This document shows, in pieces, positions 63,217 through 64,000 of a stretch of DNA of 64,000 nucleotides; within the stretch, counting starts at the first letter, position 1, and every line of letters begins with the position of its first letter. The position numbers and the translations under genes are program-made. The notes beneath the pieces were generated by a model. It saw only the letters and a program-made list of their open reading frames with translations. It had not been told where the DNA came from and did not search any database. Source of the DNA: Rhodobacter capsulatus (GTDB lineage Bacteria; Pseudomonadota; Alphaproteobacteria; Rhodobacterales; Rhodobacteraceae); NCBI RefSeq assembly GCF_005144475.1, contig NZ_SWJZ01000025.1:1-64000 (forward strand), read 5' to 3'.

Positions 63217-64000
63217 ATGAGCCTTTCCATTCTTCTCGCGGTTCTGGCCGCCGCCTTCCTGCATGCGCTCTGGAATGCGCTTTTGCGCTTTGGCGGATCA
63301 AAAATCCGCGCCATGGTGATGCTGAGCTACATGGAGGCCGCCGTCGGCCTGGCCATCGCGCTCACCCGCCCCTGGCCCGAGGTCGCCGCCTGGAAATGGG
63401 TCGCCGCCGCAAGTTGCGTGCATTTCTTCTACAAGTATTTCCTCGCCCATGCCTATGAGCAGGGCGATCTGAGCCGGGTTTACCCGATCGCGCGGGGCAC
63501 GGCGCCGATGATGGTCGCCATCGTCTCGGCGCTTTTCGCGCTCGATACGATCGAACCGCTTGGCTATGTCGGCATCGGCGTTCTGGGGCTGGGCATCCTC
63601 TTCATGGCGCGCGGCGTTTTCACCGACGGCGAGAGCCGCAAGCTTCTGCCCTTTGCCTTCGGCTCGGCCTGCGCCACCGCCACCTACACGCTGACCGACG
63701 GGCTGGGCGCCCGCGTCGCCGGGGATGCGGCGGGCTATGTCGGCTGGCTGATGGTGGGGGGCGGGCTGCTGTTCGGGCTGGTGATGACCTTCACCCGGCC
63801 GAAGGGCTTTCTGACGGTCGCGCCGCTGAAGGATTGGGGCATGGCGGCGGCGGGGGCGGCGGCCTCTTATGGCGCCTATGCGATCTCGATCTGGGCGATG
63901 ACCAAGGCGCCGATCGCGCTGGTGGCGGCAACCCGGGAAACCGCGATCCTCTTTGCCGTGCTGATCGGCTGGCTGGCCTTTGGCGAAAAGATGACAAGGT
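63217..64000 (+). CDS. EamA/DMT family transporter (3' end outside window)
   Basis: The first 261 codons are present and run off the right edge in frame. The start MSLSILLAVLAAAFLHALWN follows GGAGG. Eight or nine membrane helices can be traced, as two EamA repeats (LLPFAFGSACATATYTLTDG begins the second half; ATRETAILFAVLIGWLAFGE is near the end). DMT proteins export small metabolites; the substrate is unknown. Confidence 0.85.
   Translation, partial: MSLSILLAVLAAAFLHALWNALLRFGGSKIRAMVMLSYMEAAVGLAIALTRPWPEVAAWKWVAAASCVHFFYKYFLAHAYEQGDLSRVYPIARGTAPMMVAIVSALFALDTIEPLGYVGIGVLGLGILFMARGVFTDGESRKLLPFAFGSACATATYTLTDGLGARVAGDAAGYVGWLMVGGGLLFGLVMTFTRPKGFLTVAPLKDWGMAAAGAAASYGAYAISIWAMTKAPIALVAATRETAILFAVLIGWLAFGEKMTR

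Overview
The window is a high-GC chromosomal segment of an alphaproteobacterium of the Rhodobacteraceae, most likely Rhodobacter in the broad sense and plausibly R. capsulatus. The grounds are a partial GcrA cell-cycle regulator at the left edge, a 318-residue L-malyl-CoA/beta-methylmalyl-CoA lyase, a phaA-phaB pair, a long-chain polyprenyl diphosphate synthase, a TIGR02302-type envelope protein, and family-typical gene orders (ybgC-tolQRAB-pal-ybgF-tilS-ftsH; argH with tiny lipoproteins; rpmI-rplT-pheS-pheT). The species call is inference. There is no rRNA, tRNA, IS element, prophage or CRISPR array that I can support, and almost all of the segment looks like core chromosome.

Layout. 1-6 kb: gcrA, an AsnC/Lrp regulator next to a GABA-type aminotransferase, a MerR-XRE-cupin fusion regulator, a META-domain lipoprotein, a rhomboid protease and a GMC oxidoreductase. 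6-11 kb: rpmI-rplT and pheS-pheT, with an AT-rich two-TM/coiled-coil gene wedged between pheS and pheT and overlapping each by 4 bases. 11-16.5 kb: pyk, an N-formylglutamate amidohydrolase homologue, a large RTX protein and a small membrane protein that looks like a detached RTX C-terminal module. 16.5-19.4 kb: D-amino-acid transaminase, an enolase-superfamily epimerase and a DUF1611 protein, which together fit D-amino-acid/D-glutamate catabolism. 19.5-24.3 kb: mcl1, accA, and ftsE-ftsX-plsC.

24-32 kb: a zinc-ribbon membrane protein, a TIGR02302 protein, lysA, two overlapping mini-lipoproteins, argH and a TlpA-like thioredoxin. 32-36.5 kb: a PAS sensor divergent from an EAL phosphodiesterase, then phaA and phaB, each preceded by the same palindrome core. 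36.5-46.9 kb: a DMT exporter, small conserved proteins, a tRNA methyltransferase homologue, polyprenyl diphosphate synthase, a GT-C-like membrane protein divergent from an uncharacterised AAA ATPase, a membrane LytTR regulator, chorismate mutase-folD, and a second RTX protein. 47-56.8 kb: the Tol-Pal cluster with ftsH and tilS downstream and an unknown gene coupled in front of ybgC. 56.8-64 kb: glpD-glpK, ileS, a long inverted repeat, and a truncated EamA transporter.

Themes. Several genes serve central carbon flow through acetyl-CoA (phaA, phaB, mcl1, accA). The intergenic regions upstream of mcl1, phaA and phaB share a GCGCAACAAxAT core, which suggests a common regulator. Envelope integrity is the second theme (Tol-Pal, FtsEX, FtsH, TIGR02302, lipoproteins). 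The clearest foreign-looking element is the gene between pheS and pheT.
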